A DNA stretch of 15,951 bases, from assembly GCA_023229065.1 (NCBI GenBank), contig JALNZZ010000037.1:1-15951 (forward strand), read 5' to 3'. Each line of letters begins with the position of its first letter. Position 1 is the stretch's first letter. Made by a program: the position numbers and the translations under genes. The notes beneath the pieces are model-generated. The model saw only the letters and a program-made list of their open reading frames with translations, had not been told where the DNA came from and ran no database searches. The DNA is from Porticoccaceae bacterium. GTDB taxonomy: Bacteria; Pseudomonadota; Gammaproteobacteria; Pseudomonadales; Porticoccaceae. Shown one piece after another: positions 7,196 through 13,107 of this stretch.

Positions 7196-8245
7196 ATGGC
7201 AAACTGGTTTTCTTTTCTTGAGGCCCAGGGGGCAACCCTCACCGCCAGCAACACCCCGGAAGTCACCTCCTTTGGGGAAGCGCCAGCACAATATCCGCAG
7301 TTGATATCGCAAACCCTGCTCTTCTCTCTCGACGACAGGGGTAGCATCAGCTGCAGCGGTCAGGACACCGACAAGCTGCTGCAAGGCCAACTCACCTGTG
7401 ATATCCGGCAACTGAGCGAGTCCCGGTCACTCAAGGGCGCCCTGTGCACCGTGCAAGGACGGATGGTCAGCGACTTGCAACTGTGCCGCCTGAGCAGTGG
7501 AGACACTCTACTCGTTACTCATCGTGGGCTCGTCATCCGCACCCTGGAGACCCTGAAAAAATTTGCCGTATTTTACAAAACCTCACTCGCTGACCGCAGC
7601 GACGACTATCAGCTGCTCGGCCTCGCCGGCCCCGAGGCAAAAACGCTGGCACAACAGCTCACCGGCCAAACCGCCAGTGACGACAACTGTCTGCAGGGCG
7701 ACGGCCTGGCTCTGTTGCAGCTCGGCCCGCAGCGCTGGCTCGCTATTGTTCCCGCCGACCGCGCCCAGGCGGTGTGGCAGCAGCTGAGCGCTGAGGCCAA
7801 ACCCGCGGGGCTGCCACTCTGGCGCTGGCTCGCCATCTGCGATGGCGACGGCGAAGTGCATCCGGAGACAACAGAAACATTCATTCCGCAAATGCTCAAC
7901 TTGCAGCACACCGATGCCATCAACTTCAAGAAGGGCTGTTACACAGGGCAGGAAATCGTCGCCCGCATGCAGTACCTGGGCAAACTGAAACGCCGGATGT
8001 ACCGACTCGCTCTCAACAGCCCCGCCCCGCTACCCGGCAGCCCCATTCATCTGGCCAATGGCCGGGAGTGCGGCACCGCGGTGTTGTCTGCACCGGCCGG
8101 CCAGGAGCAATGGCAACTCCTTGCGGTACTCACCGAGGAAGCAGCAGCGGCAGATGTGCTGCGCCTTGGCGACGACGAGCTTGCGGTACAAACACTCTCG
8201 CTGCCCTATGACGCGGCATTCAATAACCAACAGACGGGAAGCTGA
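7196..8245 (+). CDS. ygfZ: tRNA-modifying/Fe-S maturation protein YgfZ (GcvT-like)
   Basis: Folate-binding GcvT-fold protein that supports Fe-S enzymes such as MiaB, and is distinct from GcvT itself. The family signature KGCYTGQE is present (Lys246 to Glu253 from this start, with the key Cys248), followed by IVARMQYLGKLKRRMYRL. The N-terminal LQGQLTCDI and the LKKFAVFYK segment also fit. The start is ambiguous. The ATG at 7196 has AGGA 5 bases upstream and gives MANWFSFLEAQGA (349 residues). The ATG at 7148 has AGGAG 9 bases upstream and adds 16 residues. I prefer 7196 because TACACT just before 7148 could be a -10 element. It overlaps the next gene by one base. Confidence 0.93.
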   Translation: MANWFSFLEAQGATLTASNTPEVTSFGEAPAQYPQLISQTLLFSLDDRGSISCSGQDTDKLLQGQLTCDIRQLSESRSLKGALCTVQGRMVSDLQLCRLSSGDTLLVTHRGLVIRTLETLKKFAVFYKTSLADRSDDYQLLGLAGPEAKTLAQQLTGQTASDDNCLQGDGLALLQLGPQRWLAIVPADRAQAVWQQLSAEAKPAGLPLWRWLAICDGDGEVHPETTETFIPQMLNLQHTDAINFKKGCYTGQEIVARMQYLGKLKRRMYRLALNSPAPLPGSPIHLANGRECGTAVLSAPAGQEQWQLLAVLTEEAAAADVLRLGDDELAVQTLSLPYDAAFNNQQTGS

Positions 8246-8643
8246 TGGCTGACAACTGGTTCTGGTGGCTGAGTCTGTTGTCGCTGTTCACTTTTGTTGT
8301 CAGTCTCGCCACCCTGCCTTTGCTGGTGGCAAGAATTCCCACGGATTATTTCTGCCATCAGCGCCGTGCCTCTGGCTCCTGGACAACCCTCCATCCGGCT
8401 CTGCGGCTGATGATGACCGGGCTCAAAAACCTGCTGGGGCTAGTGCTGCTGACGGGTGGCGTGATCATGCTGTTCCTCCCCGGTCAGGGAATACTAACCA
8501 TGGCCATGGGGCTGCTGTTAATGAATTATCCCGGGAAATACCGGCTTGAGCGGCGCATTGTCAGCATTCCGACCATCCTTCGCGGTCTCAACTGGCTGCG
8601 GGCTCGCCGGGGAGTGCCGCCGCTAATAGTGACTGATCTATAG
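8245..8643 (+). CDS. Small membrane protein, PGPGW-like family
   Basis: 132 residues. One hydrophobic segment lies at about 7-29, then a basic loop (HQRRASGSW), then two closely spaced segments at about 62-79 and 80-96 hinged on LPGQG (residues 78-82), followed by a basic amphipathic tail (KYRLERRIVSIPTILRGLNWLRARRG). The GGVIMLFLPGQGILTMAMGLLL core resembles the PGPGW putative transmembrane family, whose function is unknown. The start overlaps the ygfZ stop as TGATG, which indicates translational coupling. I cannot assign a biochemical role. Association with YgfZ may be conserved or local. Confidence 0.8.
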   Translation: MADNWFWWLSLLSLFTFVVSLATLPLLVARIPTDYFCHQRRASGSWTTLHPALRLMMTGLKNLLGLVLLTGGVIMLFLPGQGILTMAMGLLLMNYPGKYRLERRIVSIPTILRGLNWLRARRGVPPLIVTDL

Positions 8644-8695
8644 ATAGCGATCATTTTAGGTTATCGGGTGAATAGCTTGACTGCTCTGCAACAAC

Positions 8696-8811
8696 GCCCC
8701 CTGCACCACCGGGCAAGCCTTCGAGACCGTCAGCGGCAGGACAGTCGCTGTCGAGCTTACAAGGATGTATTCACAGCGTGTCTCGAAGGCTTGCCCGGTG
8801 GTGCAGGGGGC
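8696..8811. repeat. Perfect 32-bp inverted repeat with 52-base spacer
   Basis: The left arm (8696-8727, starting GCCCCCTGCACCACC) is exactly the reverse complement of the right arm (8780-8811), with no mismatch over 32 bases. The 52-base spacer contains a four-base-pair stem TACA/TGTA closing an AGGA loop (8758-8769), and CAGCG/CGCTG (8731-8735, 8746-8750) enclosing a second AGGA. No flanking direct repeat is evident and there is no T-run after the right arm. It could be a dispersed palindromic unit, a MITE-like remnant or an RNA element. Confidence 0.93.
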
Positions 8812-8838
8812 TGGCCAGGTACCCAACTCAAGAGAGGC

Positions 8839-8866
8839 TTGATTTTTAGAAATTCTTTCCTAGAAT
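8839..8866 (+). promoter_or_regulatory. Sigma-70-like promoter in the intergenic region
   Basis: TTGATT (8839-8844), 16-base spacer, TAGAAT (8861-8866) on the plus strand. This is the best sigma-70 match in the window by eye, and it points at a segment without a coding frame. Expected start about 8872. Confidence 0.45.
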
Positions 8867-8871
8867 GAATT

Positions 8872-8982
8872 GGTGCTCAGGACGGGCACACCGCAGGGAA
8901 GCACGCCAAGGTTGGCACGGGCACAGGATGTACCCAGGGTAATGGATCGGCCTGCCTCCCTGCCTCTTCATTTTTCCTTTTC
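8872..8982 (+). ncRNA. Candidate small RNA with GGA-loop hairpins (CsrA/RsmA-binding type)
   Basis: Immediately downstream of the promoter, GTGCTC (8873-8878) pairs with GGGCAC (8884-8889), exposing AGGAC in a five-base loop. GGG-c-AC (8919-8924) pairs with GT-a-CCC (8930-8935), exposing AGGAT. Further GGA motifs are at 8897-8899 and 8944-8946, and ACGGGCACA occurs twice (8882-8890, 8917-8925). TCCCTGC (8957-8963) can pair with GCAGGGA (8893-8899), and T-runs follow at 8971-8975 and 8978-8981. Hairpin-displayed GGA is the recognition pattern of CsrA/RsmA. The RNA itself is inferred, and its ends are approximate. Confidence 0.3.
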
Positions 8983-9030
8983 AGCTCACTCGCCGCTTTC
9001 AGGCGTGAATCTTTCAATTTTATCTTTTGA

Positions 9031-9582
9031 TCACAGCGACAACAGCTGACTGCGGTAGTGCGCAAGCTCAATAATGGAATCGCGAATATCATCGAGCGCC
9101 AAGTGACTGCCCTTCTTGCTGAAGCCCTGCAAGGCAGCGGGCTTCCAGCGCCGCGCCAGCTCCTTCAAGGTGCTGACGTCCAGGTTCCGGTAGTGGAAAT
9201 ACCTTTCCAGCTCCGGCATATAGCGAGCCAGAAAACGCCGATCCTGACAGATAGAGTTGCCACACATGGGCGACACACCGGGCGGTATCCAGTCGCGCAG
9301 AAAAGCGATGGTGCGCTGCTCCGCTTCAGCAGCACTGATGGTACTGGCCCGCACCCGGTCGGTCAGGCCGGACTGGCCGTGCTGACGGGTATTCCACTCA
9401 TCCATACCCGCCAGCACGCTGTCTGACTGGTGGATGGCCATCACCGGCCCCTCGGCAAGGATGTTGAGCTGGGCATCGGTTACCACTGTGGCGATCTCGA
9501 TGATCAGATCCTGCTCCGGATCGAGCCCCGTCATTTCCAGGTCGATCCAGATCAGATCCAGCTTGTTTCCATTACCCGTCAT
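9031..9582 (-). CDS. orn: Oligoribonuclease
   Basis: 3'-5' exonuclease that degrades short RNA oligomers, including pGpG from cyclic-di-GMP turnover, in the cytoplasm. 183 residues, the normal length. The DEDDh catalytic set is visible: Asp14 and Glu16 in IWIDLEMTGLD, Asp114 in GNSICQDRRFLARYMPELE, His160 and Asp165 in SHLALDDIRDSI. The C-terminal YRSQLLSL is a little short of some homologues but complete. The ATG at 9582 has a strong SD (GAGGTGA, 3-base spacing). It diverges from rsgA across 86 bases, the usual gammaproteobacterial arrangement. Confidence 0.97.
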   Translation of the reverse strand: MTGNGNKLDLIWIDLEMTGLDPEQDLIIEIATVVTDAQLNILAEGPVMAIHQSDSVLAGMDEWNTRQHGQSGLTDRVRASTISAAEAEQRTIAFLRDWIPPGVSPMCGNSICQDRRFLARYMPELERYFHYRNLDVSTLKELARRWKPAALQGFSKKGSHLALDDIRDSIIELAHYRSQLLSL

Positions 9583-9619
9583 CGTTCACCTCTGCCTTAT
9601 CCGGTTATGTCACTGGCCA

Positions 9620-9646
9620 GCATTATGCTATATCCTTGCTCGTCAA
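9620..9646 (-). promoter_or_regulatory. Tentative orn promoter
   Basis: On the minus strand TTGACG (9646-9641) is a good -35. The only -10-like hexamer nearby, TAATGC (9625-9620), is at a short 15-base spacing and is a poor match. The 86-base orn-rsgA gap must hold promoters in both directions; none is clear for rsgA. Confidence 0.22.
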
Positions 9647-9668
9647 TCAGCAGTAGCTCCGAGGGTGA

Positions 9669-10649
9669 ATGGCAAAACGGCGTCTGACCATCCAGCAAAC
9701 GCGGCGTATCGCCGACCGGCAACGGCGCACGGCCCAGGCCGCCGATGGCGGGGATGCCCAGGGTCGGGAAGGCGTCGTTATCGTTCGCTACGGCAAGCAC
9801 GCTGCCGTACTGCCCCCGGATTTCGCACCGGAGGATACGCCCCAACGCTGTCATATCCGCGCCACCAGTGACGACGTCGTCACTGGTGACCGGGTGATCT
9901 GGCACCCCGGCTCCCCCTCCGGTGTCGTCACGGCCCGGCTGGAACGCAGCAGTGTTATCCAGCGCCCCGACGGCAGTGGTCGACTGCGGCCAGTGGCCGC
10001 CAATATAGATCGCATCGCCATTGTTATCGCGCCCCAGCCTGAACCACACCCCAACCTGATCGATCGTTACCTGGTAGCCGCCGAGCACGAAGGTATTCAG
10101 CCCCTGTTGATTCTCAACAAGGTGGATATGCTGGCCGCCGGTGCCCCCCTCGACACCTTGCTGGATAGCTACCATCAGCTCGGCTACGATATTTTGCGGG
10201 TATCTGCTCTGAGTGGTGCAGGGGCTGAGGATCTGCGCACCTATTTTGCCCGTCACACGACTGTGCTGGTGGGACAATCCGGGGTCGGCAAATCCTCCTT
10301 GGTGAACCTGCTTTATCCTGATGCCGGTGTCCGTGTTGGCGAGCTGTCCGCTCACATAGCCAAAGGTCGGCATACCACCACAGCGGCCTGCCTCTACCGC
10401 CTGCCGGACGGCGGTTACTTGGTGGACTCTCCCGGCATCCGCGAATTCAGTCTGGGACACCTTCACAACCGTGCCATCGCTGAGGGGTTTGTCGAATTTC
10501 AACCCTGGATCGGTGGCTGCCGCTTTCGCGACTGTGATCACCTCGACGAGCCCGGCTGCGCTATTCGCACCGCTGTCGACAGTGGCTCCATCAGCGCCCA
10601 CCGCTACGCCAGCTACCGCCTGATCATCGGCGCCGCTGCCGGGCTCTGA
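9669..10649 (+). CDS. rsgA: Ribosome small-subunit-dependent GTPase A
   Basis: Late 30S assembly factor, a circularly permuted GTPase. 326 residues: basic N-terminus, OB-fold (about 35-110, ending RPVAANIDRIAIV), then the permuted motifs G4 NKVD (150-153), G5 SALSG (179-183), G1 GQSGVGKSS (202-210), G2 threonines in GRHTTT (233-238) and G3 DSPG (253-256). The C-terminal zinc knuckle has Cys284, Cys289, His291 and Cys297. The ATG at 9669 directly follows GAGGGTGA. It is divergent from orn and followed by psd, as in E. coli and Pseudomonas. The 175-base gap to psd shows only a short palindrome (TGCTAGCA, 10678-10685) and no clear terminator. Confidence 0.97.
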   Translation: MAKRRLTIQQTRRIADRQRRTAQAADGGDAQGREGVVIVRYGKHAAVLPPDFAPEDTPQRCHIRATSDDVVTGDRVIWHPGSPSGVVTARLERSSVIQRPDGSGRLRPVAANIDRIAIVIAPQPEPHPNLIDRYLVAAEHEGIQPLLILNKVDMLAAGAPLDTLLDSYHQLGYDILRVSALSGAGAEDLRTYFARHTTVLVGQSGVGKSSLVNLLYPDAGVRVGELSAHIAKGRHTTTAACLYRLPDGGYLVDSPGIREFSLGHLHNRAIAEGFVEFQPWIGGCRFRDCDHLDEPGCAIRTAVDSGSISAHRYASYRLIIGAAAGL

Positions 10650-10824
10650 TAAGCGGCGACAGCACCCCCTCTTTTAATGCTAGCACTGTATCCCCATGAC
10701 TACTTATACATCACACCAGCTGATATCTCCCTGCCGTCCCTCAGCCTACCGATACACTCGATCCGCCAAACCTTTAGAATTGGTGCAGTGACACACTAGC
10801 CGTTACCAGAGAGACACGACGATC

Positions 10825-11706
10825 ATGAACGATAGACAGCACGACACAGGGAAAAGCCCCAGGCAAGACCATACAGGTGAGCTTTTTGCCGCCTTGCAAA
10901 GGTTGCTGCCCCAGCACACCCTGTCACGGCTGCTGGGCAAGCTGGCCGACAGCCGCCACCCCCGGCTCAAGCACTTTCTGATCCAGAGGGCCATGGCGCG
11001 CTACGGCATCAGCCTGGAAGAAGCTGCCCTGTCACGGCCCGAGGATTACCCTTCCTTCAACGATTTCTTTACCCGCCAGTTGCGCGACGAAGCTCGCCCC
11101 ATCGACCCTGCGCCCAACGCTCTGGTGTCGCCCGCTGACGGTGCCGTCAGCCAACTGGGGGCCATACAGGACGGGACCTTGTTCCAGGCCAAGGGGCATC
11201 ACTTCAGCACTCGCCAGCTATTGGGTCTGGATGAACACTTTTGCGCCCGCTTTCAGCAGGGCTCCTTTGCCACCATTTATCTCTCGCCGCGGGATTATCA
11301 CCGGGTCCATATGCCTTGCGACGGCAGGTTGCTGGAGACTCTCTATATCCCTGGCCGACTGTTTTCAGTCAACGACATCACCGCCAAGCACATACCCGGC
11401 CTGTTTGCCCGTAACGAGCGGCTGGTCTGCCTGTTCGATACCGATCGCGGCTTGCTGGCGGTAGTACTGGTTGGCGCCATCCTGGTGGCTGGCATCCGCA
11501 CCACCTGGCGCGACTACTACAAGCCCGACCAGTGCCACCACGATAAATTTAGCGAACCTCGCGTTATTCTTCGCGGTGAGGAGCTCGGTCAGTTCCGTTT
11601 CGGCTCCACCGTGGTGATGGCCATGGAGTCACCGGTCAACTTTGCCGATACACTCGGTCCTGGCAGTGCCGTTACGATGGGCAGCAAGCTGGGGGAATGG
11701 CGGTGA
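10825..11706 (+). CDS. psd: Phosphatidylserine decarboxylase proenzyme
   Basis: Makes phosphatidylethanolamine from phosphatidylserine at the inner membrane. It is a pyruvoyl enzyme formed by self-cleavage before a serine. 293 residues: SPADG (102-106, catalytic Asp105), SPRDYHRVHMP (154-164, His162), and the processing site FGST with the cleaved serine at 261, giving a beta chain of 260 and an alpha chain of 33 residues. The site is usually LGST or MGST, so Phe259 is a conservative oddity; Gly-Ser-Thr is intact. The ATG at 10825 has only a weak GAGAG. A possible promoter TAGAAT (10775-10780) lacks a convincing -35. It follows rsgA and converges on hemE. Confidence 0.96.
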   Translation: MNDRQHDTGKSPRQDHTGELFAALQRLLPQHTLSRLLGKLADSRHPRLKHFLIQRAMARYGISLEEAALSRPEDYPSFNDFFTRQLRDEARPIDPAPNALVSPADGAVSQLGAIQDGTLFQAKGHHFSTRQLLGLDEHFCARFQQGSFATIYLSPRDYHRVHMPCDGRLLETLYIPGRLFSVNDITAKHIPGLFARNERLVCLFDTDRGLLAVVLVGAILVAGIRTTWRDYYKPDQCHHDKFSEPRVILRGEELGQFRFGSTVVMAMESPVNFADTLGPGSAVTMGSKLGEWR

Positions 11707-11746
11707 CAACTGCATCGCCGCCTTGCCTGTCCAGCTTGCGCTGTAT

Positions 11747-11844
11747 CTAGCCTTGCTCCGCCACCCCTGCTGTTATCCTTTCTCCCGCTATTCCTTCTGC
11801 TGCTATCCCTTGCAGAAGGCCAAGCTGCGCTGAAACAAGGCTAG
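11747..11844. repeat. Nested inverted repeats between convergent psd and hemE
   Basis: Outer perfect 9-bp arms CTAGCCTTG (11747-11755) and CAAGGCTAG (11836-11844) enclose an inner perfect 8-bp hairpin CCTTCTGC (11793-11800) / GCAGAAGG (11812-11819) with an 11-base loop. The position between two convergent gene ends suggests a bidirectional transcription boundary. Neither direction shows a T-run directly after the inner stem. The rest of the 150-base gap shows nothing else. Confidence 0.6.
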
Positions 11845-11856
11845 CCTGGTTCAAGC

Positions 11857-12924
11857 TCAGCCAGCGTGATAGGGACGGGACAGCTCATGCACGGCATCGA
11901 TAAACACCCGCACCCGGTCGGGATCGATATCCGGTGTGATGCCATGCCCAAGGTTGAAAACATGGCCTTCACCGCGACCGAACCCGGCCAGGATGCGCGC
12001 CACTTCAGCCTCGATAGCAGCGGCTGGCGCCCTCAACAGCGCCGGGTCCATATTGCCCTGCAGGGCAATACGGCCACCTACCCGCTGGCGGGCATCGGCC
12101 ATACTCGTGCTCCAGTCGAGGCCGGCGGCATCACAACCCGTGTCCGCGATACTCTCCAGCCACTGCCCACCCCCTTTGGTGAAAAGGATAACCGGCACCT
12201 GGCGGCCCTCGGCTTCGCGCACAAGACCGGCAATGATCTTGCGCATGTAGGCCAGGGAAAACTCTTGATAGGCACTGTCGCTGAGAATGCCGCCCCAAGT
12301 ATCAAAAATCTGTACCACCTGGGCGCCAGCGGCAATTTGTGCGTTGAGATAATCGATAACTGACAGAGCCAGCTTGTCGAGCAGCTGGTGAAGCAATTCG
12401 GGGCTGTTGTACACCCACTCTTTGCTGCGCTTGAACTCCCGGGTGCTGGCCCCTTCAATCATATAGGTGGCCAAAGTCCAGGGGCTGCCGGAAAAACCAA
12501 TAAGAGGCACACTGCCATTCAGTTCGCGACGGATGGCGCGGACGGCATCCAGCACATAGGGCAGATCCTGTTGTGTCTCAATCACCTGAATCCGCTCCAC
12601 GTCGGCAGCAGTGCGAATCGGGTTGTGAAACTTGGGACCTTCGCCCTCGACAAAATGCAGCCCAAGCCCCATGGCGTCGGGAATGGTGAGAATGTCCGAG
12701 AACAGGATCGCCGCGTCCATGGCATAGCGCCGCAGCGGCTGCAGGGTAACCTCGCAAGCCAGCTCGGTATTCTTGCACAAGGAGAGGAAATCCCCGGCCT
12801 GACTGCGAGTCGCCCGGTACTCCGGCAGGTAGCGACCGGCCTGGCGCATCATCCAGACAGGCGTGTAATCGACGGGCTGGCGGGCCAGGGCGCGGAGAAA
12901 GGTATCATTCTTGAGTTGAGTCAT
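11857..12924 (-). CDS. hemE: Uroporphyrinogen decarboxylase
   Basis: Converts uroporphyrinogen III to coproporphyrinogen III in heme synthesis, without a cofactor. From the ATG at 12924 it has 355 residues, the family length. The signature PVWMMRQAGRYLPEYR (22-37, with substrate-binding Arg27 and Arg31), FSDI with catalytic Asp77, the GFSGSPWTLATYMIEG segment, and the C-terminal NLGHGI are all present. This start matches the family beginning (MTxLKNDTFLRAL) but lacks a recognisable SD. In the same frame a TTG at 12999 lies 3 bases after AGGAG and would add 25 non-conserved residues. Monocistronic by appearance, with hairpins between it and gltD. Confidence 0.96.
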   Translation of the reverse strand: MTQLKNDTFLRALARQPVDYTPVWMMRQAGRYLPEYRATRSQAGDFLSLCKNTELACEVTLQPLRRYAMDAAILFSDILTIPDAMGLGLHFVEGEGPKFHNPIRTAADVERIQVIETQQDLPYVLDAVRAIRRELNGSVPLIGFSGSPWTLATYMIEGASTREFKRSKEWVYNSPELLHQLLDKLALSVIDYLNAQIAAGAQVVQIFDTWGGILSDSAYQEFSLAYMRKIIAGLVREAEGRQVPVILFTKGGGQWLESIADTGCDAAGLDWSTSMADARQRVGGRIALQGNMDPALLRAPAAAIEAEVARILAGFGRGEGHVFNLGHGITPDIDPDRVRVFIDAVHELSRPYHAG

Positions 12925-13020
12925 ATTGACGGTCTGGCGTCCGAGATAGCCAAATCGCGCGCTCCGCTCACGGGGCAGGCTCTTTGACGTCCGACGCAAA
13001 AGCTCCTGTAGGTGACATTG

Positions 13021-13048
13021 AGATTAGGTAGGTGTGCCTCCCTGGCAA
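13021..13048 (-). promoter_or_regulatory. Possible hemE promoter
   Basis: On the minus strand TTGCCA (13048-13043), 16-base spacer, TAATCT (13026-13021). The -35 matches five of six consensus bases, the -10 three of six. The -35 lies within one arm of the hairpin at 13040-13062, so the same bases may serve both the end of gltD and the start of hemE transcription. Confidence 0.3.
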
Positions 13049-13091
13049 TCCAGGTGCCAGGGGCAAACTCGTGCCATCGGCGTGAAACGCC
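13040..13091 (-). other. Tandem hairpins downstream of gltD
   Basis: Reading away from the gltD stop: first GGCGT/ACGCC with a three-base loop (13079-13091), then a perfect 8-bp stem CCCTGGCA/TGCCAGGG with a seven-base loop (13040-13062) that can extend by TGC/GCA past a two-base bulge. No T-run follows on either strand. The place fits the end of the gltBD transcript, but this is not a textbook terminator. Confidence 0.6.
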
Positions 13092-13107
13092 AGAGGTCAA
13101 GCCGCCA

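Larger units (their letters stand above)
8644..9030. other. 387-base intergenic region with no supported gene
   Basis: No convincing protein-coding frame. It contains the 32-bp inverted repeat (8696-8811), a sigma-70-like promoter (8839-8866), a GGA-rich structured segment (8872-8982), and a short hairpin TCAC-tc-GCC / GGC-GTGA (8986-9008) followed by a T-rich tract to about 9028 in the plus direction, which might be a weak terminator. The flanking gene ends converge here: the PGPGW-like gene reads in from the left and orn from the right. Confidence 0.75.

Noticed and set aside
8634..8657. TGATC/GATCA stem followed by TTTT as terminator of the PGPGW-like gene
   Set aside because: The stem is only 5 bp and AT-rich, with a 10-base loop; too weak to call.
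8696..8811. Integron attC-like recombination site
   Set aside because: The long palindrome invites this, but the right end lacks a GTTRRRY core site and no cassette or integrase is seen.
8668..8868. 66-codon open frame across the inverted repeat
   Set aside because: It spans both perfect arms of the repeat, so its sequence is dictated by the palindrome; no SD or motif.
8872..8982. 4.5S (SRP) RNA or RNase P RNA
   Set aside because: GGA-rich hairpins and GCCAAGG look superficially similar, but the conserved SRP tip (GTCAGGTCCGGAAGG type) and RNase P core motifs are absent.
9597..10601. 334-codon open frame on the minus strand antisense to rsgA
   Set aside because: Low-complexity shadow of the well-supported rsgA; no recognisable domain and no SD context.
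8862..10786. Shared TAGAAT plus TTGGTGC words upstream of the candidate RNA (8861-8876) and of psd (10775-10786)
   Set aside because: Similar words, but with different internal spacing, and the psd copy lacks a convincing -35; likely chance.
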